This document shows positions 1 to 7,153 of a DNA stretch of 19,994 nucleotides, piece by piece. Source of the stretch: Hallerella sp964501065. GTDB lineage: Bacteria > Fibrobacterota > Fibrobacteria > Fibrobacterales > Fibrobacteraceae. Both the position numbers and the translations under genes were made by a program. Location: NCBI GenBank assembly GCA_964501065.1, contig CAZCRF010000048.1:1-19994 (forward strand). The letters are read 5' to 3'. The stretch's first letter is position 1. The number at the start of each line of letters is the position of its first letter. The notes under the pieces were generated by a model. The model was not told where the DNA came from. It saw nothing but the letters and a program-made list of their open reading frames with translations, and ran no database searches.

Positions 1-417
1 TGGAAAAGCCCACTTTTTGCGCATGAATTTACAGAAAAGGACTTGCCTAATCCCGTTTGGACTGAACAATACAGCTATCCATTCGCTTTCTCCGACATAG
101 AAAAAGATTCTGTCATCGCCATTAGTACATATCGCATCCAACAAAACGATGATGAAATTTTCAGAAATGGTTATCTAAAGATGAAAGAAGTTGTTCGCCC
201 GTCCCGTATCCTTTGCTATGGAAATCCTCAAACGATAATGAATAGCGATGTTCAAGCAGGGCTTGTACAAATCATCCCGACGCGATTTAAAATGTTGAAA
301 AATACAAAGAATCAAACTTCTTTTCTAAAAGCCCCATTTGCCGTTGATTTTGAAGAGGCCTCCGCCCGGACGGTGGAAAAATGTATATTTCCCCACGACA
401 TAGGCGGTCGCCCGTGA
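1..417 (+). CDS. DUF4417 family protein, C-terminal part (5' end outside window)
   Basis: The frame is open from base 1 to the TGA ending at 417, so this is the 3' part of a longer gene; the TTG at 43 is not a convincing start. The visible text (PNPVWTEQYSYPFAFSDIEKDSVIAIST, shown here only as the pattern 'W...Y.F.F..IEK.S.IAIST', then a GY.KM...V.PSRILCYG stretch) matches how I know the C-terminal half of DUF4417 proteins, which are common in mobile and phage-associated DNA. Their biochemical role is not established, so no function is assigned. The last 25 or so residues, ending PHDIGGRP, do not resemble the family and may be read-through into the spacer, which could mean a replaced or truncated tail. 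The next gene is the methyltransferase, about 265 bases downstream in the same direction. Confidence 0.6.
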   Translation, partial: WKSPLFAHEFTEKDLPNPVWTEQYSYPFAFSDIEKDSVIAISTYRIQQNDDEIFRNGYLKMKEVVRPSRILCYGNPQTIMNSDVQAGLVQIIPTRFKMLKNTKNQTSFLKAPFAVDFEEASARTVEKCIFPHDIGGRP

Positions 418-504
418 AAAGCGGACGGTTGCCGTTTGGATTTTGAGTTTCGACTCTTATTCTAGCTACTGAAATCTGGAACATTTCAATAGATCGCTAG
501 GAAT

Positions 505-612
505 AAAGGCGAACGCTCATGCCCCATTGGGGCGTGGGTCGTTTTTGCTTATATGCGATCGGCTGTTCCAGAGCCTCAGTAGCGATAAGCGAACGGCTCC
601 ACGCCTTTTTGT
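505..612 (+). other. Strong branched hairpin followed by T-run in the spacer before the methyltransferase
   Basis: Bases 531-537 (GGCGTGG) pair perfectly with 599-605 (CCACGCC). Inside this, 538-543 pairs with 592-597 (one G-U) and 547-552 (GCTTAT) with 585-590 (ATAAGC), giving about 19 pairs in three blocks. An inner hairpin, 561-564 GGCT with 572-575 AGCC, sits at the top. TTTTTG follows the base of the stem at 606-611, so it could end transcription from the DUF4417 gene. Just upstream, CCCC ATT GGGG (522-532) could form a competing hairpin. A 58-codon ORF (ATG 519 to TGA 693-695, AAAGG ten bases upstream) also runs through it. All three forward frames are partly open here, so coding is doubtful. 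It may be a structured RNA, terminator or interspersed repeat; function unknown. Confidence 0.4.
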
Positions 613-681
613 TTCCAAGAAATCTGGCCGAAGCCTTTGCCCGAATGGGAGTGGATTCTTTCACTTTCAACGAGGCGAACG

Positions 682-1827
682 GTGTGCAATTTTGAAAAAC
701 GGAACAATGTCATAGACTTCTTGAAAAAAAGTCTAGGCGAAAACTCCTTTGACGAGGATTTGGCCGTCTTAAGCCATTACCTTTCCCTTCAAGGCTCACC
801 AGCTGCGAAACATTATGCGAAACGGCTGAAAGAAAATTCCGTTAAGCGAAATGATTTTCCCAAGCGCTCGGAATTCCTGAAGAATTTTGCAAAATTCCCA
901 CCAGCCCCAAAAACAAAGTTCACGTTTATCGACTTGTTCGCGGGAATCGGCGGATTCCGCCTGGCCATGCAATCTTGCGGCGGCGAATGCGTTTTCTCCA
1001 GCGAATGGGATGCTGCGGCAAAAAGAACCTATTCGGCAAATTACGGAGAAATTCCTTTCGGGGATATCACCAAGATAAATCCGGAATCGATACCCGATTT
1101 CGACGTGTTGACGGGAGGCTTTCCATGCCAACCGTTCAGCTCCATCGGGAAACGCGAAGGTTTTGAACACAAAACTCAAGGGACGCTCTTCTTTTTCATC
1201 GCAAACATCATTAAAATCAAGCGGCCCAAAGCATTCTTGCTCGAAAACGTCCCCGGGCTAATTTCCCACAACGAAGGCAAGACCCTGTCCATCATCCTCG
1301 ACACGTTGCAAGACGAACTCCAATACAGCGTCTTCACAAAAGTTCTGAACAGCGCCGATTACGAAGTGCCGCAAGATCGTAAACGGCTTTATTTCGTCGG
1401 CTTCCGTCGAGATTTGCAAATCGGCAGATTCGATTTTCCCAAGCCCCAGAAGAAAAAAGTGGGCATCGGGAAATTCATCGAAAAAGGAGCGGATGGTCCC
1501 TCCATTTCGGAGCATCTGCAAAAATCGTACATTTTCAAAAAAGAGGACGGACATCCCGAAATCGTCGACGAAAATTCGGACGTCCCCGTCAAGACCCTGT
1601 GCGCCTCCTATCATAAAATCCAACGGATTACGGGAACCTTCGTCCGGGGCGGAAAAACGGGACTGCGGCTTTTCACGGAAAAAGAATGCAAGGCGGTGAT
1701 GGGGTTTCCGGAGAATTTTACGGTTCCCGTTTCCAGGACGCAGATGTATCATCAATTCGGAAATTCCGTCGCCGTCCCTGTCGTGAAGAAAATCGCCAAA
1801 TGCATCTCCGAAAAAATAGGAGGCTAA
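682..1827 (+). CDS. DNA (cytosine-5-)-methyltransferase of a LlaJI-like restriction-modification system
   Basis: Transfers a methyl group from S-adenosylmethionine to C5 of cytosine in the recognition site, protecting host DNA from the nuclease encoded downstream. Visible C5-methylase motifs, numbered from the GTG at 682: motif I DLFAGIGGF about residues 84-92 (SAM binding), motif IV GGFPCQPFS with catalytic Cys149, motif VI ENV about 188-190, motif VIII QDRKRLYFVGF about 231-241, and motif X GNSVAVPVV near 360. At about 381 residues it is a normal length, with an extra 75-residue helical N-terminus rich in Lys and Glu. GTG 682 is chosen because GAGG lies six bases upstream. The frame stays open further upstream (TTG 637), but that part overlaps the hairpin spacer. 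It ends three bases before the McrB-like gene, so the three genes form one operon. Confidence 0.9.
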   Translation: MCNFEKRNNVIDFLKKSLGENSFDEDLAVLSHYLSLQGSPAAKHYAKRLKENSVKRNDFPKRSEFLKNFAKFPPAPKTKFTFIDLFAGIGGFRLAMQSCGGECVFSSEWDAAAKRTYSANYGEIPFGDITKINPESIPDFDVLTGGFPCQPFSSIGKREGFEHKTQGTLFFFIANIIKIKRPKAFLLENVPGLISHNEGKTLSIILDTLQDELQYSVFTKVLNSADYEVPQDRKRLYFVGFRRDLQIGRFDFPKPQKKKVGIGKFIEKGADGPSISEHLQKSYIFKKEDGHPEIVDENSDVPVKTLCASYHKIQRITGTFVRGGKTGLRLFTEKECKAVMGFPENFTVPVSRTQMYHQFGNSVAVPVVKKIAKCISEKIGG

Positions 1828-1830
1828 CCG

Positions 1831-3196
1831 ATGCCGAGCAGTTTTTCTCCCGACGAAGTGGTTTCTAGCATCTTCAAAAAATTCGAAGGCGAATGGTTAA
1901 CTCCCGAATTCATCCGCGATGAATCCAACCGATTATGCGACGCCCTTTCCGCAGCCCACATAGGAGATCCGGGAAGAACTGCCAGAGAATTTCAATCGCA
2001 GGGAATCGTTCAAAAAGATAAAGAAAAAGCTACAGCCTTCCAATACGATTCCGCAAATTCCGACAAACCTTTCAAGCCAATGCAAAATTTGTACGATTCC
2101 GAAGATTTCAATCAAGAAACATATGAGCTTTTAAAATACTTGGATGATTTACGGAGACAAATTTCAAAAGAGCACGGTCTTCAAAAGGTGAAGCAAATCC
2201 TCAATTGGAAATCCCCTCTGTCAAAGCAGGAACTCCCCCCCGACCTCTTCGCCGAACTCTCCACCCAAAAGCCGTCCCAAGTCATCTTCTATGGCGTCCC
2301 CGGCTCCGGCAAAAGCCATTTTATCCATGATAAATTAAGGGATTGCGACAAAAGCCAAATCCTCCGCACGGTCTTTCACCCCGAATACACGAACGCAGAT
2401 TTCGTCGGGCAAATCCGCCCCGAAGTCGATGACGGCGGAAACGCCCGCTACAAATTCCACCCCGGCCCCTTCCCGCGAATCCTCGAACGGGCATTCAAGA
2501 ATCCGGGCGAACACTTTTACCTAGTCATCGAGGAAATCAACCGAGGAAACGCGGCCGCCATCTTCGGCGACATCTTCCAATTGTTCGACCGCGACGATTC
2601 CGGGGAGAGCCGCTATCCCATCTGGAACGAAGACATTGCCCAAACAGTTTTTCGCGACGCCGGCGAACCTATCCGTCATCGCGACCATGAACACTTCCGA
2701 CCAAAACGTCTTCTCCTTGGACAACGCCTTCTTGCGCAGGTTCGACCTGGTGATGATTCCAAACGAAATTCCGAATCCCGCGGATTCCGCCGTATGCGAA
2801 TTCCGCTCCGAAGAAATTCAAAAGCAGGCGGCGGCGTTTATCGAAAGCACAAACGTCCGCTGGCGAATCTTTTGGGAACGCATCAACGAAAAAATCCTCC
2901 AATCCAACCAAGGAATTCCGAGTTCCGAGGACAAGCGAATGGGGCTTTGGTTCGTCAAAAATCAAAACGGCAAAATTTCCCGAAAGACCTTTTCAAATAA
3001 AGTGCTGAAATACCTCTGGGACGAAGCCTTCAAATTCCACCGATGGGAACTTTTCCGCAACGAAATTCGCTCCCTCGAATCCCTGATCCGAAGCTTCGAG
3101 AATGGCGACGACCCTTGGTGCGTCTTCAAGGACGATTTCAAGAACTTCCTCCTCGAAAAGACGCAGACGGACGACGACAGTGAAAAAACTGAATGA
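1831..3196 (+). pseudogene. McrB-like AAA+ GTPase subunit of LlaJI-like restriction system, frameshifted
   Basis: In the LlaJI family this subunit is the McrB-type motor that works with the nuclease partner. The first frame (ATG 1831, GGAGG eight bases before it, overlapping the end of the methylase) carries Walker A GVPGSGKS at about 155-162 and Walker B LVIEEINRG at about 231-239. Homology then stops after the YPIWNEDIA stretch and resumes in the next frame with PANLSVIATMNTSDQNVF and an LRRF arginine region, the usual McrB order. Dropping one C from the CCC at 2639-2641 joins the two halves into EDIAKQFFATPANL, and 1366 minus 1 bases is an exact 455 codons. This is therefore a single-base insertion, either a real inactivating mutation, programmed slippage or a sequence error. 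The stop at 3194-3196 lies inside the next gene. Confidence 0.85.
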
Positions 3197-4433
3197 TTTT
3201 TGCAGTGAAAGCACCGACTTCGTCGGCATCCGGGCTGAAAACGGCGAACCCCGAATACTCTTCCCGACGGGCTACTTCAAAAGCGGGGAACTACCCTTGA
3301 TTCCGGAAGATGCGCTCCGAAGAGAAGTCCTCGATCTGCTGAAAGTCCTCGGCGACGCCGCGAGAAGCGACTCCCCCTTCCTCTCCCGTGAATGCGTCTC
3401 AATCCAAGCGGACTTCCCGCTCACGGCATATATCGAACTGCTCGAGGATTACATTGACCACGGGCTCTACCGCGAAGTGGAATCCGTCTTCAAATCCGAC
3501 GCGACCGGAAAAATCGACTGGGGCAGAACTTTCAAAAGACACCCACCGCTATTCGCCAAGAATCCCAATGGCGTGGGAACTTTCGTCAGCCCAAGCGTCG
3601 TCACGCGCCAAAAGATTTATGACAAATCCCGGCTCATCACCCGGATTCACAGCTTCTGCATCCGCGAGGCGGTTCAAAAAATCGGATTCCTCTTCGGCAT
3701 GAAGGCCTTTCCCGAAAGCACGCTGGAGTTCGACGAAAGCCTTTTCCGCTCAGCGCTGCAGGCGAAGCTCGGAACGACCTTCCAAGAAAGATTCCTGCGC
3801 CTTTTCGAAAACATGCTAAAAATAGTCGACCACCTATCCGGGAAAAAATCCGCCGGAGTCCAAAACACAAGCGGCACCGTCTTCGGAGTCGAAAAGTTCT
3901 GGCCCGTCTGGCAATGGATGCTCGACAATCTGTTCGGCAACCTAAAACCGGGGGAAGACAAAAAGGATTTCCAGCCGCACTGCCACTGGACCGTCGACGG
4001 GAAAAAGTTCAACGGGGAAAATTCCAAATACACGCTGCAGCCGGACACAATCATGCGGCTACAAATCGGCGGCAAACCGGAAATCTTCATTTTGGACGCC
4101 AAATTCTACCCCAAGAATCTCCCGGCGTCGGATTCCATCACCAAGCAAATCGTCTATGGAGATTTCATTGAAAAGAACGCCCTAAAGTTCGGGGTCGAAG
4201 GTGACCGCATCTACAACGCGTTCCTCTTGCCCGCGTCGAAACTCCCCGGCAAAATCCCCTACGGGATGGAATTCTTCGGCTACGCCAACGGGGATTGGGA
4301 ACCCGAATTCAAAAGGCCTTACCACAAAATCATCGGCATTCACCTGGACGTTCGAAGCGTCATCAAAAGCAATTCCCCGAATTTCCTCGCGCAAAGCGAA
4401 CTGGCTAACCTCATCCGACAAAACTCCCGTTGA
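3180..4433 (+). CDS. LlaJI-family restriction endonuclease subunit (R2-like)
   Basis: Second restriction subunit of the LlaJI-like system, expected to recognise and cut DNA together with the McrB-like motor. The C-terminal half has a PD-(D/E)xK nuclease core: LQPDTIM (Asp289), then a strand ending ILDAKFYP (Asp306, Lys308). The whole, about 417 residues, resembles the LlaJI endonuclease family as I know it. The frame is open from well upstream, but GTG 3180 is taken as the start. From there the protein begins MKKLNDF, and it overlaps the 3' end of the McrB-like gene by 17 bases, typical of translational coupling. Residues encoded upstream of 3180 are a Ser/Arg-rich shadow of the other frame. 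The N-terminal half, thought to be the DNA-recognition part in this family, shows no named motif. A terminator follows the stop within about 10 bases. Confidence 0.85.
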   Translation: MKKLNDFCSESTDFVGIRAENGEPRILFPTGYFKSGELPLIPEDALRREVLDLLKVLGDAARSDSPFLSRECVSIQADFPLTAYIELLEDYIDHGLYREVESVFKSDATGKIDWGRTFKRHPPLFAKNPNGVGTFVSPSVVTRQKIYDKSRLITRIHSFCIREAVQKIGFLFGMKAFPESTLEFDESLFRSALQAKLGTTFQERFLRLFENMLKIVDHLSGKKSAGVQNTSGTVFGVEKFWPVWQWMLDNLFGNLKPGEDKKDFQPHCHWTVDGKKFNGENSKYTLQPDTIMRLQIGGKPEIFILDAKFYPKNLPASDSITKQIVYGDFIEKNALKFGVEGDRIYNAFLLPASKLPGKIPYGMEFFGYANGDWEPEFKRPYHKIIGIHLDVRSVIKSNSPNFLAQSELANLIRQNSR

Positions 4434-4439
4434 ACAAAA

Positions 4440-4462
4440 AAGACCCGCCCAAAGCGGGTCTT
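4440..4462. terminator. Bidirectional intrinsic terminator between LlaJI-like operon and AIPR gene
   Basis: A perfect 9-bp stem, AAGACCCGC (4440-4448) with GCGGGTCTT (4454-4462), closes a five-base loop. Read on the minus strand the stem continues into TTTTGTT, a good terminator for the AIPR gene. On the plus strand the T-run is weak (TTCATTTG). It lies between the two convergent stop codons. Confidence 0.8.
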
Positions 4463-4487
4463 CATTTGAATTGAAGTCTTTGTCGAA

Positions 4488-6371
4488 TTATTTGATAAAG
4501 ACTTCAATGTCGCCGAGGCATTTTTCCCAAGACTTGTCCTTTTCCACGAGCATTTGCATAATCTTGTTGTAAGTCGCCGTCGTGCCGAAGCCCTTCCAGA
4601 GACGCCGTTCCACGTTTTCGCCGGAATCCTTGTCAATCGTCGTGATGGTATCGTAATAATCCTTGTTGTCCTTGAAATCGGACACGAGAATCGACTTCAG
4701 ATAATCGCCGTAAATCCGGGAAGCGTACTTGAGGAGGGAATTGTGGAAATCGACTTCGTTCGCCACGAGATATTCGAAATCGCGGATGGGGTCGCCGTAA
4801 ACGAGCCAGTGCCGCAAGGCAATCGCCACCACCACGTCGCGGACCGCGCTGCGGAACAAAAACTTGTCCTCCAAACGACCGTTCCACGTGATCCGAGTGA
4901 GGGGGTTCGCATCGTTCGCTTCGATGGAAACGCCCTTGCCGGGGACGACATTGCGGATTTTAATCGGAAGCCGGGTCAAAAGCTGCCAAGCCTTCGTATA
5001 GACAATCGTCTTGCGGACGAAATCGCGTTCCTTGTCCGGCGCGACGCGCAAGAACGCCCCGAAGCAGTGTTGGTAAAGGCTCTCCTTGTCGAAAATGCAG
5101 TCCGACGACCGGCTCTCGGAAATCCTCCCGTCCATCATGAAGAGGGTCTTCGCGAGCTCCGGGCGCATCCGGACTTCGAGCTTGCGCGTACGCGCCTTGA
5201 GCCGCACGCCATCCTTGTAAACGTAGGTGAAGCCCTCTTCCTGGTAACGCTGCCAAATGAAGAACTGCAAATCGTCCGCCGCACGGAGATGGTAACTGAA
5301 CACCGGATTCTGCCGGTTGTTCGCCATCGTCACCTGACGCAGGAACGACTCTGCGTCCGGATAGGGCACGACGACCTTCACCAAAACGAACGGGTTCACC
5401 GGGTTCTTGCTCTTCTTGAAATACTGCTCGTAGGTGAAGAGGGACTGCGCCCCGTTGATGATTTTCGGGCGTTCAATCTGCAAGACCTTCTTGCCGTCGC
5501 GATCCTTCAGCTTCAAATCGTCGCCGGTGAGGGTCATGCCGTTGTGAAGGAACGGGAAATCGCTCGCATCGCCAGCGCGCTCCATCTCTTGGAAGGCGTC
5601 GATCAGGGCTGCGTTCGTATGGGTCAAATTCCCGAGATACGTACGGATGTTGCTAGAGACTATCGCCATATTGTGCTTCGTCTTCAAGCGCTTTCCCAAA
5701 GCCTGGTGATAATCGAAAATGGTGCGGATGGGGCAGAACCCCACGAAAAGCTCGCCGCTCTTGCTTGTCACATGAAGAGGCTCGTCCTGCATCACGATGT
5801 CGAGCTTGTCGTCATTGTTGCGGAAATCCTTCGCCAAATCGTCGTGTTCCGCCCGGATATCGAGCTTCGCATGGACATCCGCCTTCCACAAGTTCAGCTT
5901 GCGGCGCATGTCCTTCAAGGTGCGCTCCATCTCCGCATCCGTCACGTAACGGCTGGAAAGCGTCCGCAGCACCGTGATTTCGAGGGTCTCCATATACGGG
6001 CGGCTGGCCGGCTTGTCTTCATCTTCATCGGTTTCGGGCGCGTCCATCTTGACGACATCCCACGGGTCCGCCTCTTCGCGAAGCGACATGAAGAAGGGAT
6101 TGTCCGGGTCACTTGTGCGAAAAACGGCAATCTGGAGCTGCTTCAGGTCGTGGGAAAGGTTGTGCAACGCCTTTTCAAGGGGGGTCGTCTCGTCGATGAA
6201 AATGAAAATTTCAAGGAATCCCTGCGAATATTGGAAGCCGTGGAAGCAACCCTCTTCGTCCAAATTCAAGTGCCGCAGCGCCTTGATGCGATCCGTCGGG
6301 TCGTTGGGGTTCAAGCTGAGCAAGCTAGCTACAAAAGAAAGTCTGCGTTCTTGCACTTTCGTCAGTTCCAT
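4488..6371 (-). CDS. AIPR family protein (abortive infection phage resistance)
   Basis: A 627-residue protein with the conserved centre of the AIPR family: NIRTYLGN at about 241-248, FLHNGMTL at about 274-281 (equivalent to the usual NNGIT), and IINGAQSL at about 304-311. The family is known from plasmid-borne abortive-infection loci and defence islands; the molecular activity is not settled, so none is claimed. The first 200 residues are less conserved and include an acidic, probably disordered stretch near 110-121 (ETDEDEDK). The C-terminal third is helical with no recognised domain. The ATG at 6369-6371 has GAGG about eight bases upstream. The gene is monocistronic, faces the restriction operon and shares its terminator. 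A long open frame on the opposite strand across the gene is a codon-bias shadow. Confidence 0.8.
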   Translation of the reverse strand: MELTKVQERRLSFVASLLSLNPNDPTDRIKALRHLNLDEEGCFHGFQYSQGFLEIFIFIDETTPLEKALHNLSHDLKQLQIAVFRTSDPDNPFFMSLREEADPWDVVKMDAPETDEDEDKPASRPYMETLEITVLRTLSSRYVTDAEMERTLKDMRRKLNLWKADVHAKLDIRAEHDDLAKDFRNNDDKLDIVMQDEPLHVTSKSGELFVGFCPIRTIFDYHQALGKRLKTKHNMAIVSSNIRTYLGNLTHTNAALIDAFQEMERAGDASDFPFLHNGMTLTGDDLKLKDRDGKKVLQIERPKIINGAQSLFTYEQYFKKSKNPVNPFVLVKVVVPYPDAESFLRQVTMANNRQNPVFSYHLRAADDLQFFIWQRYQEEGFTYVYKDGVRLKARTRKLEVRMRPELAKTLFMMDGRISESRSSDCIFDKESLYQHCFGAFLRVAPDKERDFVRKTIVYTKAWQLLTRLPIKIRNVVPGKGVSIEANDANPLTRITWNGRLEDKFLFRSAVRDVVVAIALRHWLVYGDPIRDFEYLVANEVDFHNSLLKYASRIYGDYLKSILVSDFKDNKDYYDTITTIDKDSGENVERRLWKGFGTTATYNKIMQMLVEKDKSWEKCLGDIEVFIK

Positions 6372-6383
6372 TTTATTCCTCTA

Positions 6384-6412
6384 GGATTTCCATACCTTGA
6401 ATTTTGAAATCC
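6384..6412. promoter_or_regulatory. Inverted repeat just upstream of AIPR start
   Basis: GGATTTC (6384-6390) and GAAATCC (6406-6412) are perfect inverted arms around a 15-base AT-rich spacer, 12 bases upstream of the AIPR start codon. It could be a repressor site or a leader hairpin; nothing in the window identifies a regulator. Chance occurrence in AT-rich DNA is possible. Confidence 0.3.
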
Positions 6413-6560
6413 ATATACATAGATAATTAAAATACCACTTCTTTTCGGGATATTCCTCAAAAAAAACGTTTCAAAATTTTTACAGATGATTTTGAACACA
6501 CTAAAAGATAGAAAATTCGAAGGCTTTAGTCCAACTTTTTCCGTTCCTCTTTTTTCGCCC

Positions 6561-6591
6561 TTGACTTGGAGTGAACTCCAGCCCGTATATT
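6561..6591 (+). promoter_or_regulatory. MerR-family-type promoter/operator for the cupin gene
   Basis: A -35 box TTGACT (6561-6566) and a -10 box TATATT (6586-6591) are separated by exactly 19 bases, two more than the usual 17. The spacer contains the perfect dyad TGGAGT-GA-ACTCCA (6567-6580). Overlong spacer plus a dyad between the boxes is the hallmark of promoters activated by DNA distortion by MerR-family regulators. The cupin start codon lies 27 bases downstream of the -10 box. Confidence 0.75.
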
Positions 6592-6617
6592 TGTTTGTAC
6601 AAAACAAAGGAGATTCC

Positions 6618-7118
6618 ATGAAACTTTCCCTATTGCCCACCATCCTCCTGTCCGCAGCGGCCGCCATGGCGGCGAATCCTTCCGGTTATCCCTCCGAGGC
6701 GGAAGTTCAAAAGGCTCTCGAAAAGGAGCCGGGCGCAGTTTTCCCCCTCGGCGGCCCGAACGTCAAATACGAAGCGTTCTTCTCCGGGAGAACCTTCCAC
6801 AAGTCCCTCGCCTCGGACAGTGTCGGCGTTTCAAACGTGACCTTCGTGGACGGAGCGCACACCTTCTGGCACATCCACCACGGCTCTTGCCAAATCCTCG
6901 TCACCGAATCCGGGAAAGGTTTTTACCAGATTTGGGGAGAAAAACCGCAGAAATTGACTCCCGGAGTCGTCGCGACGATTCCCGAAGGCAAAAAGCATTG
7001 GCACGGAGCCGCCCCGGGAAGCTACATGCAGCATCTTTCCATCATGCAGAACAAACCCGAAGTTTCCACGGAATGGCTCGAACCCGTCGATGAAAAGACT
7101 TTCCAGTCGCTCAAATGA
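6618..7118 (+). CDS. Secreted cupin-domain protein
   Basis: A 166-residue single-domain cupin. The start is ATG 6618, set by AAAGGAG (6606-6612); the open frame further upstream runs through the promoter and is not coding. Residues 1-18 are a signal peptide (KLSLLPTILLSAAAAMA), so it acts in the periplasm or at the cell surface. Metal-binding motif 1 is HIHH (85-88), with a Gln where many cupins have Glu; motif 2 is PEGKKHWHG (122-130). The NVTF...WHIHH...PEGKKHWHGAAP pattern matches the small cupins related to hydroxynitrile-lyase-like and carboxymuconolactone-decarboxylase-associated cupins. The substrate cannot be read from sequence. It is preceded by a MerR-type promoter, suggesting induction by an oxidative, electrophile or metal signal. 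The next gene starts 35 bases downstream and may be co-transcribed. Confidence 0.85.
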   Translation: MKLSLLPTILLSAAAAMAANPSGYPSEAEVQKALEKEPGAVFPLGGPNVKYEAFFSGRTFHKSLASDSVGVSNVTFVDGAHTFWHIHHGSCQILVTESGKGFYQIWGEKPQKLTPGVVATIPEGKKHWHGAAPGSYMQHLSIMQNKPEVSTEWLEPVDEKTFQSLK

Positions 7119-7153
7119 ATTTTCCCATTTCCAGAACTTTGTAACTTCCCCTT

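Noticed and set aside
519..695. 58-codon ORF with ATG and AAAGG upstream
   Set aside because: It runs through both arms of the hairpin and several frames are open there. Kept only as part of the structured element, not as a gene.
4554..6407. 617-codon open frame on the plus strand opposite the AIPR gene
   Set aside because: It mirrors the AIPR codon pattern, has no recognisable domain, and ends in the AIPR leader. It is a composition shadow.
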